The notes under the pieces are model-generated. The model saw nothing but the letters and a program-made list of their open reading frames with translations. It was not told the DNA's origin and searched no databases. 46,849 nucleotides of DNA from positions 1 through 46,849 of the forward strand of contig NZ_ALVZ01000190.1 in assembly GCF_000332055.1 (NCBI RefSeq), written 5' to 3'. Shown in pieces: positions 9,620 to 18,321 of this stretch; the first letter of the stretch is position 1, and each line of letters starts with the position of its first letter. Made by a program: the position numbers and the translations under genes. This stretch comes from Xenococcus sp. PCC 7305. GTDB taxonomy: Bacteria > Cyanobacteriota > Cyanobacteriia > Cyanobacteriales > Xenococcaceae.

Positions 9620-11356
9620 ATCCTTTGAAAACTGCTCGCTGTGAAGATGTTTTTTGTATTTTTCATAAAGAGCAACTCCTGGTAACTCTGTAGAAAATTG
9701 TGGGGGAATTCTATATTCACTAGCTGAATATTGTTCCCGAATCAAGGTTAAAGATTTATAGGGTTTTTCCCATTTTTTCAAGGTATTGAGTAGCAAAATA
9801 AATTCTTGATAGGCTTTGGAATGTCTGTTGACGAGCCCCATATATTGCAGCATCTTGGCGTAGGTTTCAGGAGAATGTTCCTCCTCGGAAACGCCAATTA
9901 TCGGGGACAGTTTTTCAAAAACATCATAATTTTCCAAAACTAAAACTATCAAGCCCTTGAGTTGGAATAAATCTTGGGCGTCTAGTTGTTGCGTAATGTC
10001 AGATACTGTTCTTAAAATAGTGAAATCAGCTAATTGATATTTTTTAAACAAAGCTAATAATTTTAGCCCCAAATCATGTTTAGAAATTTCATTAACTTCT
10101 TTGATATAAGACTGTAATGCATTCCTGCCTTCTTCACTATTCAAAAGGGGAAGTATTTGACCAAGTTTCTTTTTCACCTTATCGCGAAAAACATCCTTAT
10201 CAAGATCATCTGAAATAGTATCCGCAACGAAATTATAAAATTCTTGCTGTTTCCGACTGCGAAAACGCAATTCTGTTGATTCTAATTTTAAAAAACTACT
10301 TTGGGCTGCGATCGCAACTTCTAAATATTTAATACTTTGACCAATTGTTTGATATTCATTAAGACCTTGGTCAACCTGTTTTTTGAGCTTGATGTATACC
10401 ATAAACTCTTCACTGCCAAATTTTTCATCGGAAATCCTCAAAGCCCTATTGGCCAAGGTTTTTAATTCCCTAAAGGTCTTATTGTGTAAAGTGACAGCCT
10501 TTTCTGGAGCTTTTGGCTTCCCATATTTTTCCTGTAAACCTTCAACAATCCCTTCTTCTAATACCTTGCCGACTGCTAGAAAAATTGGAGCCATCACAGT
10601 CATGAGGATTAGACTAAAGCCAACTATTAAAGGTAAAGGAAAAGTGTTACCTTTCTCACCAGGCAGAGCATCTAAAAGACCTTCACCTTGAAGCATGGCA
10701 ACAGCTTGTTCGGGGTCAATCTCCGCTCCTTCGGCAAACTCGGCACCCAACAGATTATCTTCAGATGATAATAATTTACGAGCATCTATCATGCCCATCA
10801 TCTCTGTATCTTCTTCAAGTAGTCCTAGATATCTCTCTTGAATATCTTGATTGATTTGGTCGGCATTGGGCAGTCCAGCTAATTCTTTATCTAAAATTGC
10901 TTCCGCTTCTTCTTGCGTAAGATTTGTTGGCTCGTCTAGAAATACTTGATAATAGTCTTCAATTTGCTTATTGAGTTGATCTACAGATTCTAAGCTATCT
11001 AATTTTTGTGATAGGTCAACTTGCAAATCCTGTGATTTGTTAGTTTCTGTAGCTTGATTTCCCGATAATAAATTAATAATATCTTGATTTTTGGAAGGCG
11101 ATAGCAACAGCTTAACATTGCTACTGGAGTAACCGTATTTTCCTGCTAGCAAAGCACCTGCTTGAGTAGGACTAGTAATAGTTCCTAGACTCAATAGATA
11201 CATAGTTGTTGCAATCGTGAAGTTTGAGCTTATGCTGATCGCGTAGCGCTTTGCCTTTGGCGAAATCGCGATTTTGTTTAGATATCTTCCCATGGTTACT
11301 CTATTCTCAAGAAATCCTGCCTCTTGTTTTTTAGAGTACCCATTTCTATTTTTCAA
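9614..11356 (-). CDS. Unrecognised membrane-anchored protein with helical C-terminal domain
   Basis: 580 residues; I do not recognise the family. A hydrophobic stretch near residues 45-65 (FTIATTMYLLSLGTITSPTQAGA) looks like a signal peptide or anchor. An acidic Gln/Glu/Leu-rich helical region follows (about 90-235), then one clear membrane span near 240-265 (FPLPLIVGFSLILMTVMAPIF) and a long helical, charged C-terminal half. The second Met (22, in MGRYLNK) may be the true start, which would give a more normal signal peptide. Near the N-terminus the coding DNA holds a REP-like palindromic element (see 11238-11272). No catalytic motif is visible. It is convergent with the DUF554 gene. Confidence 0.75.
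   Translation of the reverse strand: MKNRNGYSKKQEAGFLENRVTMGRYLNKIAISPKAKRYAISISSNFTIATTMYLLSLGTITSPTQAGALLAGKYGYSSSNVKLLLSPSKNQDIINLLSGNQATETNKSQDLQVDLSQKLDSLESVDQLNKQIEDYYQVFLDEPTNLTQEEAEAILDKELAGLPNADQINQDIQERYLGLLEEDTEMMGMIDARKLLSSEDNLLGAEFAEGAEIDPEQAVAMLQGEGLLDALPGEKGNTFPLPLIVGFSLILMTVMAPIFLAVGKVLEEGIVEGLQEKYGKPKAPEKAVTLHNKTFRELKTLANRALRISDEKFGSEEFMVYIKLKKQVDQGLNEYQTIGQSIKYLEVAIAAQSSFLKLESTELRFRSRKQQEFYNFVADTISDDLDKDVFRDKVKKKLGQILPLLNSEEGRNALQSYIKEVNEISKHDLGLKLLALFKKYQLADFTILRTVSDITQQLDAQDLFQLKGLIVLVLENYDVFEKLSPIIGVSEEEHSPETYAKMLQYMGLVNRHSKAYQEFILLLNTLKKWEKPYKSLTLIREQYSASEYRIPPQFSTELPGVALYEKYKKHLHSEQFSKDL
11238..11272. repeat. REP-like palindromic element inside a coding region
   Basis: The core GCGCTTTGCCTTTGGCGAAA folds as an imperfect hairpin with a TTT loop. 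It is flanked by ATCGCG/CGCGAT arms that overlap the HIP1-like sequence. Elements of this look are common between cyanobacterial genes. Here it is read in frame as the segment AISPKAKRYAIS of the 580-residue protein. Confidence 0.6.
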
Positions 11357-11513
11357 TATATCTTGGTTGATGAATTTTTTATGTGCAGGGTAAGTATTTT
11401 GGTAAATTTAGGGCATCTGAAGATCAACGACTTGGCATATTTATTTACGTGTCAGGACTGATGTTAGGTTTTAGGTATATTCCCCGTTCCCTGTTCCCCG
11501 TTATATATAACGA

Positions 11514-13937
11514 TCAAAAAATTGTGTTATCCAAAATTGTATTAGTTAAATTAGCGTCAGTTAAATTAGCTCCAATGAGCTTGGCTCCTGATAAATTAGC
11601 TCCTTGCAAGTTGGCATTTGTCAAATCGGCTTCGATTAACTTCGCCCCCGATAAATTTGTATTCTGCAAGTCTGAAGCTACAAGATTTGCCGCAATTAAA
11701 TTAATTTTTGTTAGATTCTTACTCGCTAAGTTGGCATTTTGTAAATTGGCATAGGAGAAATTTCTTCTGCCCAAGGCATATCCTCTTAATAGATTAGCGC
11801 GATCGCTAATACTAATAGCTCTGACATTACTACTTGAAAACATAAACTTAAATTTCTTCCCATTGGCAATCACTTGTTCTAGCTCCCGATAAAAATCATA
11901 GTCCCCAATCCCACTCAAATTTACCCAGCCCCGAGTGCGAGTTAAACCGATAAATAGTTGATTGCGCAAAACTAGATTGTAGGGAGCTTTGCCTAAATTA
12001 TCTAATCCAATAATATATACAACCGCAGCCTCTTGTCCTTTGGCTCGATAGCTATTGGCGATTGTCACTGCCCCAGAATGCCAAAATTTATTAGTATAGT
12101 TATTGCTTTTTTGCTCCAGTGAATTAATAGATTCAGTTCCAGGAATATAAATATTAATGTTTTGCCTCATTAGAAATTTGGCAGTTTGCTGGATTAAAAA
12201 ATTGCTATTTTGAGTCGAGCCCAAAGGAATAATCAAAATATCATTGGCCAATAGCTCATCTTGCGATAAATTGTATTTTATCTTGGCAGCCAAATCAGTC
12301 AGCTCTTGCGGTCGAGAACTGTAAACCTGATAATTGACCATTTCGTCTTGCCACAGCGCTTCGATGGAATTAGCATCATTATTTGCTTTATATTCCAAGA
12401 TAATTTGATCACCAGATTCCAGTTTGCCTGAGACTTGATAACCAATCGCTTCCCATTCTTCCTCATAATTGAAACTGGTTAAAATTGATTCTGGAGCTAA
12501 ATAGCCCATTGCGATCGCATTTGCAATATTGAGAATGGAATCTGGACTGCGATAACAGCGAGATAGATTAATAGTTTTTGGAATATTATTGTGGTATTGC
12601 CCTGTCACTAAATGGGCTAATTCTTCTCCGAATAATACTTCTGCGGTAGGCACTTGAGAACTAGACAAATTTTGCATTTCATCATAGGCCCAAATCAATC
12701 TTTTTTGTTGGGGATGAACTGGATTGACAGGACGCAAAGCCTGATAAGCTAGCCAATAGAAGGGTTGTTTACCTTGATATTGCCATTGCTCTACTAATAA
12801 ATCTTGACCCTCATCAACTAAAATAGCATCAAAAACCTGAGGAATCGCAGTAGTTTCCAATAAATAGGAACAGACTTCTCCTAAAGATTCATTCGGCTTT
12901 CTACTAACAGTTTCGGCTACGGGAATTGCTCTTTTTCTGGTTAAATTACAAATGGTACTATAAAACCCTGGTTGATCTTTGCTACCCCAAGCATGAAGGA
13001 TTTTGAGATTAGATTTTTCCGCATCATATTGTTGTTCCCTGTTAGTAAAATACTGAATGCAGCGATTAACTTCTTCTGTGATTACTTCATAAAGACTTCT
13101 GGAAAAAAATACTAAGGCAATCTGCCATTGGGGATATTTTAAATGCATCAAAGCTGCTTTTTGGCAGAGGATCACTGTCTTGCCTGAACCAGCTACGCCG
13201 CGAATTCTCTGCATTCCAGTCGGAATTTGTTTGGCGATGAGCTCTTGTTGCCAATCTAATTGATTTAAACGCGATCGCGCTTGTTGCAAAATACGACGAC
13301 GACTCTGTTTGTTCTGGCTAGTCTGCTTGACGTTGGTCTGATAAATAGCAGTTCCGGCTAAAGTTGCGAGTAACAGATTCCATTGAGTTATTGTCATTTG
13401 AGGAGCCAATCTTAATGACGAACTTGCCTTAATCACCGAATGAAGAGTTTTCGGTTGTACCAAATCATTTTTAAATAAAATCGGCGGATTACTTGGAAGT
13501 TGATTAAACCCTCTGGCTTGCCACTCTTCTTGTGTAATATAAGGTAGAGCGATTAATGCTTGAGCCGAAATTTGCTTATTCAAGATCGGTTCGCGATCGC
13601 TATAGTCTAATAGCGCAAACAATTGAGTTTCTGCCTGTTGATACGGAGCGCCATAATTAGTATAGAAATTCTGATATTGCCAACGATGTCCATTAATTCC
13701 TACTATCTGGGAAATTGCGATCGCTTTAACTTCAATGACAATTAAGCCTAAACTATAATCAGCAATTAGAATATCTGGTTCTTTGCGAAATTTGCCCCCT
13801 GGGGAAAAAACCGGATAACGCCAATAAGCCAGACAATTTCTCTCTCCAAATGCGGACTGAATTGCTTCCCAAACTAGTTGTTCCCCTTTTTCTCCCTTAG
13901 TTTCTAAGGGTTGTGTCGCAATAAATCTTCCTTTCAT
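11514..13937 (-). CDS. NERD nuclease-UvrD-like helicase-pentapeptide repeat fusion
   Basis: 807 residues, three modules. Residues about 12-120 are a NERD (nuclease-related) domain with a PD-(D/E)xK-like core: Asp55 in KEPDIL and Glu69-Val-Lys71 in VIEVKA. Residues about 225-680 are a superfamily 1 UvrD/Rep-like helicase: Walker A GVAGSGKT (247-254), Walker B VDEGQD (374-379), motif IV region SRCYRSPDSI, motif V NSYRAKGQEAAVV and motif VI FIGLTRTRG. Residues about 715-807 are pentapeptide repeats of the A(N/D)LxxA type, a right-handed β-helix. NERD-helicase proteins act on DNA and some are linked to phage defence; the pentapeptide tail is unusual. Part of this tail also reads as a false open frame on the opposite strand. 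A ribbon-helix-helix-like gene lies 69 bp upstream on the same strand. The ribosome site is weak. Confidence 0.92.
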   Translation of the reverse strand: MKGRFIATQPLETKGEKGEQLVWEAIQSAFGERNCLAYWRYPVFSPGGKFRKEPDILIADYSLGLIVIEVKAIAISQIVGINGHRWQYQNFYTNYGAPYQQAETQLFALLDYSDREPILNKQISAQALIALPYITQEEWQARGFNQLPSNPPILFKNDLVQPKTLHSVIKASSSLRLAPQMTITQWNLLLATLAGTAIYQTNVKQTSQNKQSRRRILQQARSRLNQLDWQQELIAKQIPTGMQRIRGVAGSGKTVILCQKAALMHLKYPQWQIALVFFSRSLYEVITEEVNRCIQYFTNREQQYDAEKSNLKILHAWGSKDQPGFYSTICNLTRKRAIPVAETVSRKPNESLGEVCSYLLETTAIPQVFDAILVDEGQDLLVEQWQYQGKQPFYWLAYQALRPVNPVHPQQKRLIWAYDEMQNLSSSQVPTAEVLFGEELAHLVTGQYHNNIPKTINLSRCYRSPDSILNIANAIAMGYLAPESILTSFNYEEEWEAIGYQVSGKLESGDQIILEYKANNDANSIEALWQDEMVNYQVYSSRPQELTDLAAKIKYNLSQDELLANDILIIPLGSTQNSNFLIQQTAKFLMRQNINIYIPGTESINSLEQKSNNYTNKFWHSGAVTIANSYRAKGQEAAVVYIIGLDNLGKAPYNLVLRNQLFIGLTRTRGWVNLSGIGDYDFYRELEQVIANGKKFKFMFSSSNVRAISISDRANLLRGYALGRRNFSYANLQNANLASKNLTKINLIAANLVASDLQNTNLSGAKLIEADLTNANLQGANLSGAKLIGANLTDANLTNTILDNTIF

Positions 13938-13950
13938 TGTTGCGCATGCT

Positions 13951-13992
13951 GTTGAGATAAGCAGGTTTAAGACTCCCTGACCTTATCTCAAC
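13951..13992 (-). other. Long hairpin between the ribbon-helix-helix gene and the NERD-helicase gene
   Basis: GTTGAGATAAG (13951-13961) and CTTATCTCAAC (13982-13992) are perfect 11-bp inverted repeats. A CAGG/CCTG pair can extend the stem inside the 20-nt loop. No T-run follows on the minus strand, so a simple terminator is unlikely. It could be an operator, an RNA processing site or an attenuator controlling the helicase. Confidence 0.6.
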
Positions 13993-14006
13993 TGATATCA
14001 AAATAT

Positions 14007-14348
14007 TTATTCGGTGGTTGCCAAACTTTCTAAACTCAAGGGCACAAAATCACCATATATAGTGAAAGCGAGTAACATGGTCTCGCCTTCTTGGATTAAT
14101 TTTCCTGTCAGAGCACAACTCTCATCCTTCCTCGCAACCGCCTCAGCAGTGGCACGAATATCAGAAGCCGCAAATTGAGGTCGATAATCTCCTGATTTTT
14201 GATGTACATAATTCCATAGGATATCTCTGATCAACGCCTGATATCCCTGATTTCCCGACAGTTCCTTTAGTTTATCCTTAAGGCTTCGTTCCAGACGGAT
14301 ACTGGTGACTTCCATTTCAGTGGTTGACGTACGAGTTAAAGTTCGCAT
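14007..14348 (-). CDS. Small ribbon-helix-helix-like protein
   Basis: 113 residues. The segment VTSIRLERSLKDKLKELSGN followed by GYQALIRDILWNYVHQ matches the β-strand-helix-helix layout of MetJ/Arc-type DNA-binding proteins. The C-terminal half (CALTGKLIQEGETMLLAFTI) is not a known domain to me; it may sense a ligand or be a cyanobacterium-specific extension. It precedes the NERD-helicase gene by 69 bp on the same strand, so a regulator role for that gene is plausible but inferred. A short TTAGT-(5)-ACTAA palindrome lies 38-52 bp upstream of its start. Confidence 0.75.
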   Translation of the reverse strand: MRTLTRTSTTEMEVTSIRLERSLKDKLKELSGNQGYQALIRDILWNYVHQKSGDYRPQFAASDIRATAEAVARKDESCALTGKLIQEGETMLLAFTIYGDFVPLSLESLATTE

Positions 14349-15057
14349 AATTTGCTCCTATAAACGACTAGATATTTCGGTAATATTAGTGTAGTACTAA
14401 ATACATTTATTTAGACACTACTGACAAGCAACCTTGGTGTTACTTCCTGAACTCTGCAATCCAATATTTCATCAAATCCGAGACAATAGCTCAGCAACAA
14501 TATTGGATAAAAGATGTTTTTCCGTAGATATGAATAGCAATTGCATCTATATTACCAAGCTGGGAATCTAAACACGATCGCAGTACAGAGTATAGCTTTA
14601 ATTACAACACAAACCACAGGAAGATTGAATTAAAAATTCAATTAAAATCTGAATTACAACCGAAATGTAACGGAATAAGGTACGAAAAGGATCAATATCA
14701 AACAAGAAACTTAACAAAAGTTCATTAGTCTGTCTCTCACAGATTGCTCAGCCACAGATTTTATTTATTTTGTGCCAGAAGTTTTAACTCCTAGAAAAGA
14801 AAGGTTATCGGTAAAAAGAAAAGTTAATTTATTAGTTCTGATCAGCAAAATTGCCAGCACTTCTCAAAATTTATTCTCCGCAGTGATTTGTATCAATGCA
14901 CATTCTTAAGAAATGGTGAAAAGTTGAATAGAGGGGAGATTCGTTCTTCTTTAAAGAGAGTTAGGAGTAATCATGTTTTTATAACTGCTTATAAGTAAGT
15001 TTTAGTGAAAATTCAACTAGCTAAGAAAATTATAATTTTTAATGAGGAAAGTAAATA
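14349..15057. promoter_or_regulatory. Divergent 709-bp intergenic region with candidate operator and hairpin
   Basis: No gene is visible. Two structures stand out. TTAGTGTAGTACTAA at 14386-14400 is a 5-5-5 palindrome close to the start of the ribbon-helix-helix gene and could be its operator. A perfect 10-bp inverted repeat, ATCCAATATT (14459-14468) and AATATTGGAT (14499-14508), is followed by a short T-run and may be a terminator or small RNA. The remainder is AT-rich without recognisable signals, ending in the GAGGAAA ribosome site of the next gene. Confidence 0.5.
14459..14517 (+). other. 10-bp stem hairpin with downstream T-run
   Basis: The stem is ATCCAATATT/AATATTGGAT with a 30-nt loop; a T-run (GTTTTT) begins about 9 nt after the stem. 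It lies between divergent genes, where no terminator is needed for an annotated gene, so an unannotated transcript is one explanation. Confidence 0.3.
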
Positions 15058-15444
15058 ATGTTAAAAATTACTTATACTAATACGGGCTTTTATCTGGAAC
15101 ATTTGCCAGAATCTTTGGAAAATTGGCTGGTAGAGAGGGTTTTACTCTGCTTACGTGCCTCTACAAGCATTTATATTGAACCCAGCACTGCTTCTGTCTT
15201 ACTGCCTGGAGATCTTCCTCACATTCAAAATATAGCTGCCTTCAAAGATGAATATGAGGGGATTATTGAATTAGATCCTTGTGATGAGGAATCTGTGGAA
15301 TTCAGATTAAGGGGTACTTGGATCACAACAAAAGAAAATAGTGAATCGGGTATTTTTGTCTCAACTCTTGGTGATCAGGCGGAAACATCAATTTACAAGT
15401 TATGGCAATCTGCCAATCTCGGAACATCTCTAATCGGAGAGTGA
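15058..15444 (+). CDS. Small acidic hypothetical protein
   Basis: 128 residues, soluble and acidic, with no signal peptide, membrane span or recognisable motif. The start is well supported by GAGGAAA about 8 nt upstream. It resembles the small conserved proteins typical of cyanobacteria, but I cannot name a family. It is convergent with recA, and a GGGATGA array lies between the two stops. Confidence 0.75.
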   Translation: MLKITYTNTGFYLEHLPESLENWLVERVLLCLRASTSIYIEPSTASVLLPGDLPHIQNIAAFKDEYEGIIELDPCDEESVEFRLRGTWITTKENSESGIFVSTLGDQAETSIYKLWQSANLGTSLIGE

Positions 15445-15452
15445 AAGTATAA

Positions 15453-15482
15453 GGGATGAGGGATGAGGGATGAAGGATGAGG
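15453..15482. repeat. Heptamer array, GGGATGA type
   Basis: About four direct copies of GGGATGA or GGATGAG variants, 8 nt after the stop at 15444. The same family recurs at 21146-21165 (opposite strand), 38243-38288 and 44184-44216. Confidence 0.75.
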
Positions 15483-15541
15483 AACTAGGAGCGAGGAATG
15501 AAGCACAAAACTTTCCCTAACTCCTAAAATGGGTGGGCTAA

Positions 15542-16612
15542 TTATGCTTCTGGAGCCGTGCCATTGGGATTATCCTCTATTACAGCCTCACCTTTGGTAG
15601 GGTCGACGACTAATTTGTCTCTCACCAATTGTTCAACCTCTTTTGCCAGCTCGCTATTTTCTGTTAGATATGTGATTGTGTTTTCTCGACCTTGACCGAT
15701 ATTATCCCCGTTATAGCTATACCAAGCACCTTTGCGAACTATAATATCTTCACTTTCGGCAATGTCTAGAATGCAACCCATGCGGGAAATCCCTTGACCG
15801 AAGATAATATCGAATTCAGCGACTCTAAACGGTGGTGCAACTTTGTTTTTAGCGACTTTGACCTTAACGCGATTGCCGTATTGATCTTCACTACCTTTCT
15901 TCAAAGATTGACTACGGCGAATATCTAAACGTACCGAAGCATAAAATTTTAATGCCGTACCTCCTGTCGTAACTTCAGGATTACCATAGGTGATCCCAAT
16001 TTTCTGGCGTAACTGATTGAGAAAGATTACCGTAGAACCTGATCTACCAATGTTGCCCGCAATTTTCCTTAAAGCTTTACTCATCAAACGAGCTTGCAAT
16101 CCCATTTGATTGTCACCCATTTCCCCTTCTATCTCTGCACGGGGAACTAATGCTGCTACCGAATCTATTACCACCAAATCTACCGCCGCAGAACGCACCA
16201 ATTGATCAACTATTTCTAAAGCTGATTCTCCGTGATCTGGTTGCGCCACCAAGAGATTCTCGATATCGACCCCCAAAGCCTTAGAATAAGTCGGGTCAAG
16301 GGCATGTTCGGCATCGACAAAGGCTGCTACTCCTCCTGTTTTTTGAATTTCTGCGATCGCGTGTAATGCCAGTGTGGTCTTTCCTGAACTTTCCGGACCA
16401 TAGATTTCAATAATTCTTCCTTTAGGTAAACCGCCACCAAGAGCAATATCTAGGGTTAAGGCGCCACTGGGGATGGTTTCCACCTTCATTTGTGCCGCAT
16501 CGCCAAGACGCATGATGGAACCTTTGCCAAAGTTACGCTCGATTTGTTTTAATACTAAATTTAGAGCTTTCTCTTTATCTGGATTACTAGAAATATTCAC
16601 TGTAGTTGACAT
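15542..16612 (-). CDS. recA: RecA recombinase
   Basis: 356 residues, the usual length. RecA forms filaments on single-stranded DNA, catalyses strand exchange and triggers LexA cleavage. Visible motifs are Walker [10 protein letters not shown] (72-80), the LVAQPDHGE stretch, Walker [11 protein letters not shown], loop L1 around [10 protein letters not shown], loop L2 around [10 protein letters not shown], and the acidic C-terminus. The start ATG at 16612 gives a standard N-terminus. The upstream 137 bp, shared with a divergent gene, contains GGTAC at about 16669. This matches only half of the cyanobacterial LexA-box consensus, so SOS control is not supported by sequence here. No intein is present. 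Confidence 0.98.
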   Translation of the reverse strand: MSTTVNISSNPDKEKALNLVLKQIERNFGKGSIMRLGDAAQMKVETIPSGALTLDIALGGGLPKGRIIEIYGPESSGKTTLALHAIAEIQKTGGVAAFVDAEHALDPTYSKALGVDIENLLVAQPDHGESALEIVDQLVRSAAVDLVVIDSVAALVPRAEIEGEMGDNQMGLQARLMSKALRKIAGNIGRSGSTVIFLNQLRQKIGITYGNPEVTTGGTALKFYASVRLDIRRSQSLKKGSEDQYGNRVKVKVAKNKVAPPFRVAEFDIIFGQGISRMGCILDIAESEDIIVRKGAWYSYNGDNIGQGRENTITYLTENSELAKEVEQLVRDKLVVDPTKGEAVIEDNPNGTAPEA

Positions 16613-16749
16613 AAATGCCTCATTGAATAGGGGTTTAGATTTTAGAAGTTAGATTTTAGGGGTTAGGTACAATTATATTAAATTAAAATTATTTAGATAT
16701 TGATGCTAAATTAGTAAGCTGTAGCTGAATATTACGGTAAATAACCTTC

Positions 16750-17505
16750 GTGTCCAAGATTTTATACCGATGGGAGCAAGCTCTCTTATCAATTTTGTCC
16801 CAAGCTCAAGCCAAAGACTGGGATATTATGGCCTTGTCTCCCAAACAGGTATCCCAAATCACTACTAAAGGGCTATTACTCCTCGGAACAATCCTTTTAT
16901 GGTGGTGGAATTGGAAATTACTTTTGGCAACTTCTGTCGGTATCTTAGTCATGTTGGTGGTTTATACTTTCAAACAACAACATTGGCAGAGATTTTATCG
17001 TAGATGGCAAGGTTTACTGGCTGGCTACAATCGTAAACTAGCTTTGGCCGTGGCAACCGGTGGCATGGGCGCTTTTGTCACCTATATGACGGCCTCTATT
17101 TGGGCAGATTCGGAAAATCGTTGGTTGGCTACAGGCTCAATTTTACAAGGCTTTGGTACCTTAATTACCCTATTTTTACTAGGATGGCATCTTAATCGCG
17201 ATCGCAATTCTGAAACTCAATTCGAGAAGTTGCTTCTGGAATTAACTGCTGTTGAACCACTCAAACGTTTAATTGCAATCCGACAACTAACTAGTTTAGA
17301 GAAAAAAAATCATCTCAGCCGAGAACAACGCTTACAATTAGTAGAATATTTTTATTTAATGCTTGCCCAGCCCCAAGAGTCGATCGTCTCAGAAGCTTTA
17401 CTAGATAGTTTAGAAAGTTTTGGGTTTTCTCAACTAGAAGCCAAATCCATCAAGATGCCTCTAAAGTTACGACAAAATACCTCAGTTATGCATAAAGTTA
17501 ATTAG
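16750..17505 (+). CDS. Three-span membrane protein with helical C-terminus
   Basis: 251 residues starting at GTG 16750. Hydrophobic segments lie at about 40-73 (two closely spaced spans), 97-118 and 125-147. The C-terminal 90 residues are helical and charged (EPLKRLIAIRQLTSLEKKN, then LSREQRLQLVEYFYLML), similar to short armadillo/HEAT-like repeats. I recognise it only as a cyanobacterial conserved-type protein of unknown function. It is divergent from recA. Confidence 0.8.
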   Translation: MSKILYRWEQALLSILSQAQAKDWDIMALSPKQVSQITTKGLLLLGTILLWWWNWKLLLATSVGILVMLVVYTFKQQHWQRFYRRWQGLLAGYNRKLALAVATGGMGAFVTYMTASIWADSENRWLATGSILQGFGTLITLFLLGWHLNRDRNSETQFEKLLLELTAVEPLKRLIAIRQLTSLEKKNHLSREQRLQLVEYFYLMLAQPQESIVSEALLDSLESFGFSQLEAKSIKMPLKLRQNTSVMHKVN

Positions 17506-17536
17506 TAGGTTGATGAAATATATAAAAAAATTTGCC

Positions 17537-18190
17537 CTAGGAAGCTGCAAATAAAAAGTCACTAGCGGTCAAATCACTCGCTAAGATATCGTTGACTGTT
17601 GCGTAATAAATATTAGAGTCGTTAGCGTCTTGAATCGTTACAGAGGAGCCCGTCTGTGTGATCGATAAATTTTCAAAGCCACTGATTTGACCGTCATGGA
17701 TCGCAATTTTATCTTGCCCGTCTTCATAATCGGCAATAATGTTCTGATTATCCCAACCACTTCGCCAAACTTCAAATTGGTCAAATCCAGCACCTCCGTA
17801 CAAAGAATCCAAACCATCAGCACCGGATAAGGTGTCATTGCCATCCCCACCTTTTAATTGGTCATGACCTGCTCCACCATATAAATAGTCCATATTGGAC
17901 TGACCCAACATAGTATCATGACCTGCTCCACCAACTAAGGTATCATCGTGAGCGCCTCCCACGAGGAAATCATGATCTTGTCCTCCATCTAGAGAATCCC
18001 GGCCTCTACCACCGAATAAACTGTCTCGACCACCACCCCCAAATAAGGTGTCATTGCCTTCGCCACCATTAAAATTATCGTCTCCCTCTTGACCAAATAG
18101 GGCATTTGATTCTTCACTGGGAGTCGATTCACTTAAGTCCCCAGATGACAATAAACTTAAACTATCGCTGCTATCAAAGAAAGTATCCAT
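17537..18190 (-). CDS. Small RTX (hemolysin-type calcium-binding repeat) protein
   Basis: 217 residues. About ten nonapeptide repeats of the GGxGxDxL type fill residues 35-145 (GGEGNDTLFGGGGRDSLFGG and similar). This is a calcium-binding parallel β-roll. The C-terminal 70 residues, ending ILASDLTASDFLFAAS, have the look of the uncleaved C-terminal signal used by type I secretion. There is no N-terminal signal peptide. No ABC exporter or enzymatic domain accompanies it, so it is probably a structural extracellular protein exported by a system encoded elsewhere. The acidic Ser-rich N-terminus (first 30 residues) has no known motif. Confidence 0.92.
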   Translation of the reverse strand: MDTFFDSSDSLSLLSSGDLSESTPSEESNALFGQEGDDNFNGGEGNDTLFGGGGRDSLFGGRGRDSLDGGQDHDFLVGGAHDDTLVGGAGHDTMLGQSNMDYLYGGAGHDQLKGGDGNDTLSGADGLDSLYGGAGFDQFEVWRSGWDNQNIIADYEDGQDKIAIHDGQISGFENLSITQTGSSVTIQDANDSNIYYATVNDILASDLTASDFLFAAS

Positions 18191-18321
18191 AATTCACTTC
18201 TCCAATGAAATACACTAGTAATATTACTTATGTAATATTACTATGCCACAAGAGCCGATACCAGTCAAATTATTAGTTTCGAATAGTTTACGGAAAGAGG
18301 TAAGAGGAACAAACGCAGGAA

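Noticed and set aside
11499-11512. 14-bp palindrome CGTTATATATAACG at the end of the helicase gene
   Set aside because: Short and AT-rich; likely by chance or a weak termination signal, with no further support.
11383-11754. 123-residue plus-strand frame with KLA-type repeats
   Set aside because: It is the antisense of the pentapeptide-repeat coding region; its periodicity is inherited from that gene.
16669-16682. LexA (SOS) box upstream of recA
   Set aside because: Only the GGTAC half matches the cyanobacterial consensus; the second half-site is absent.
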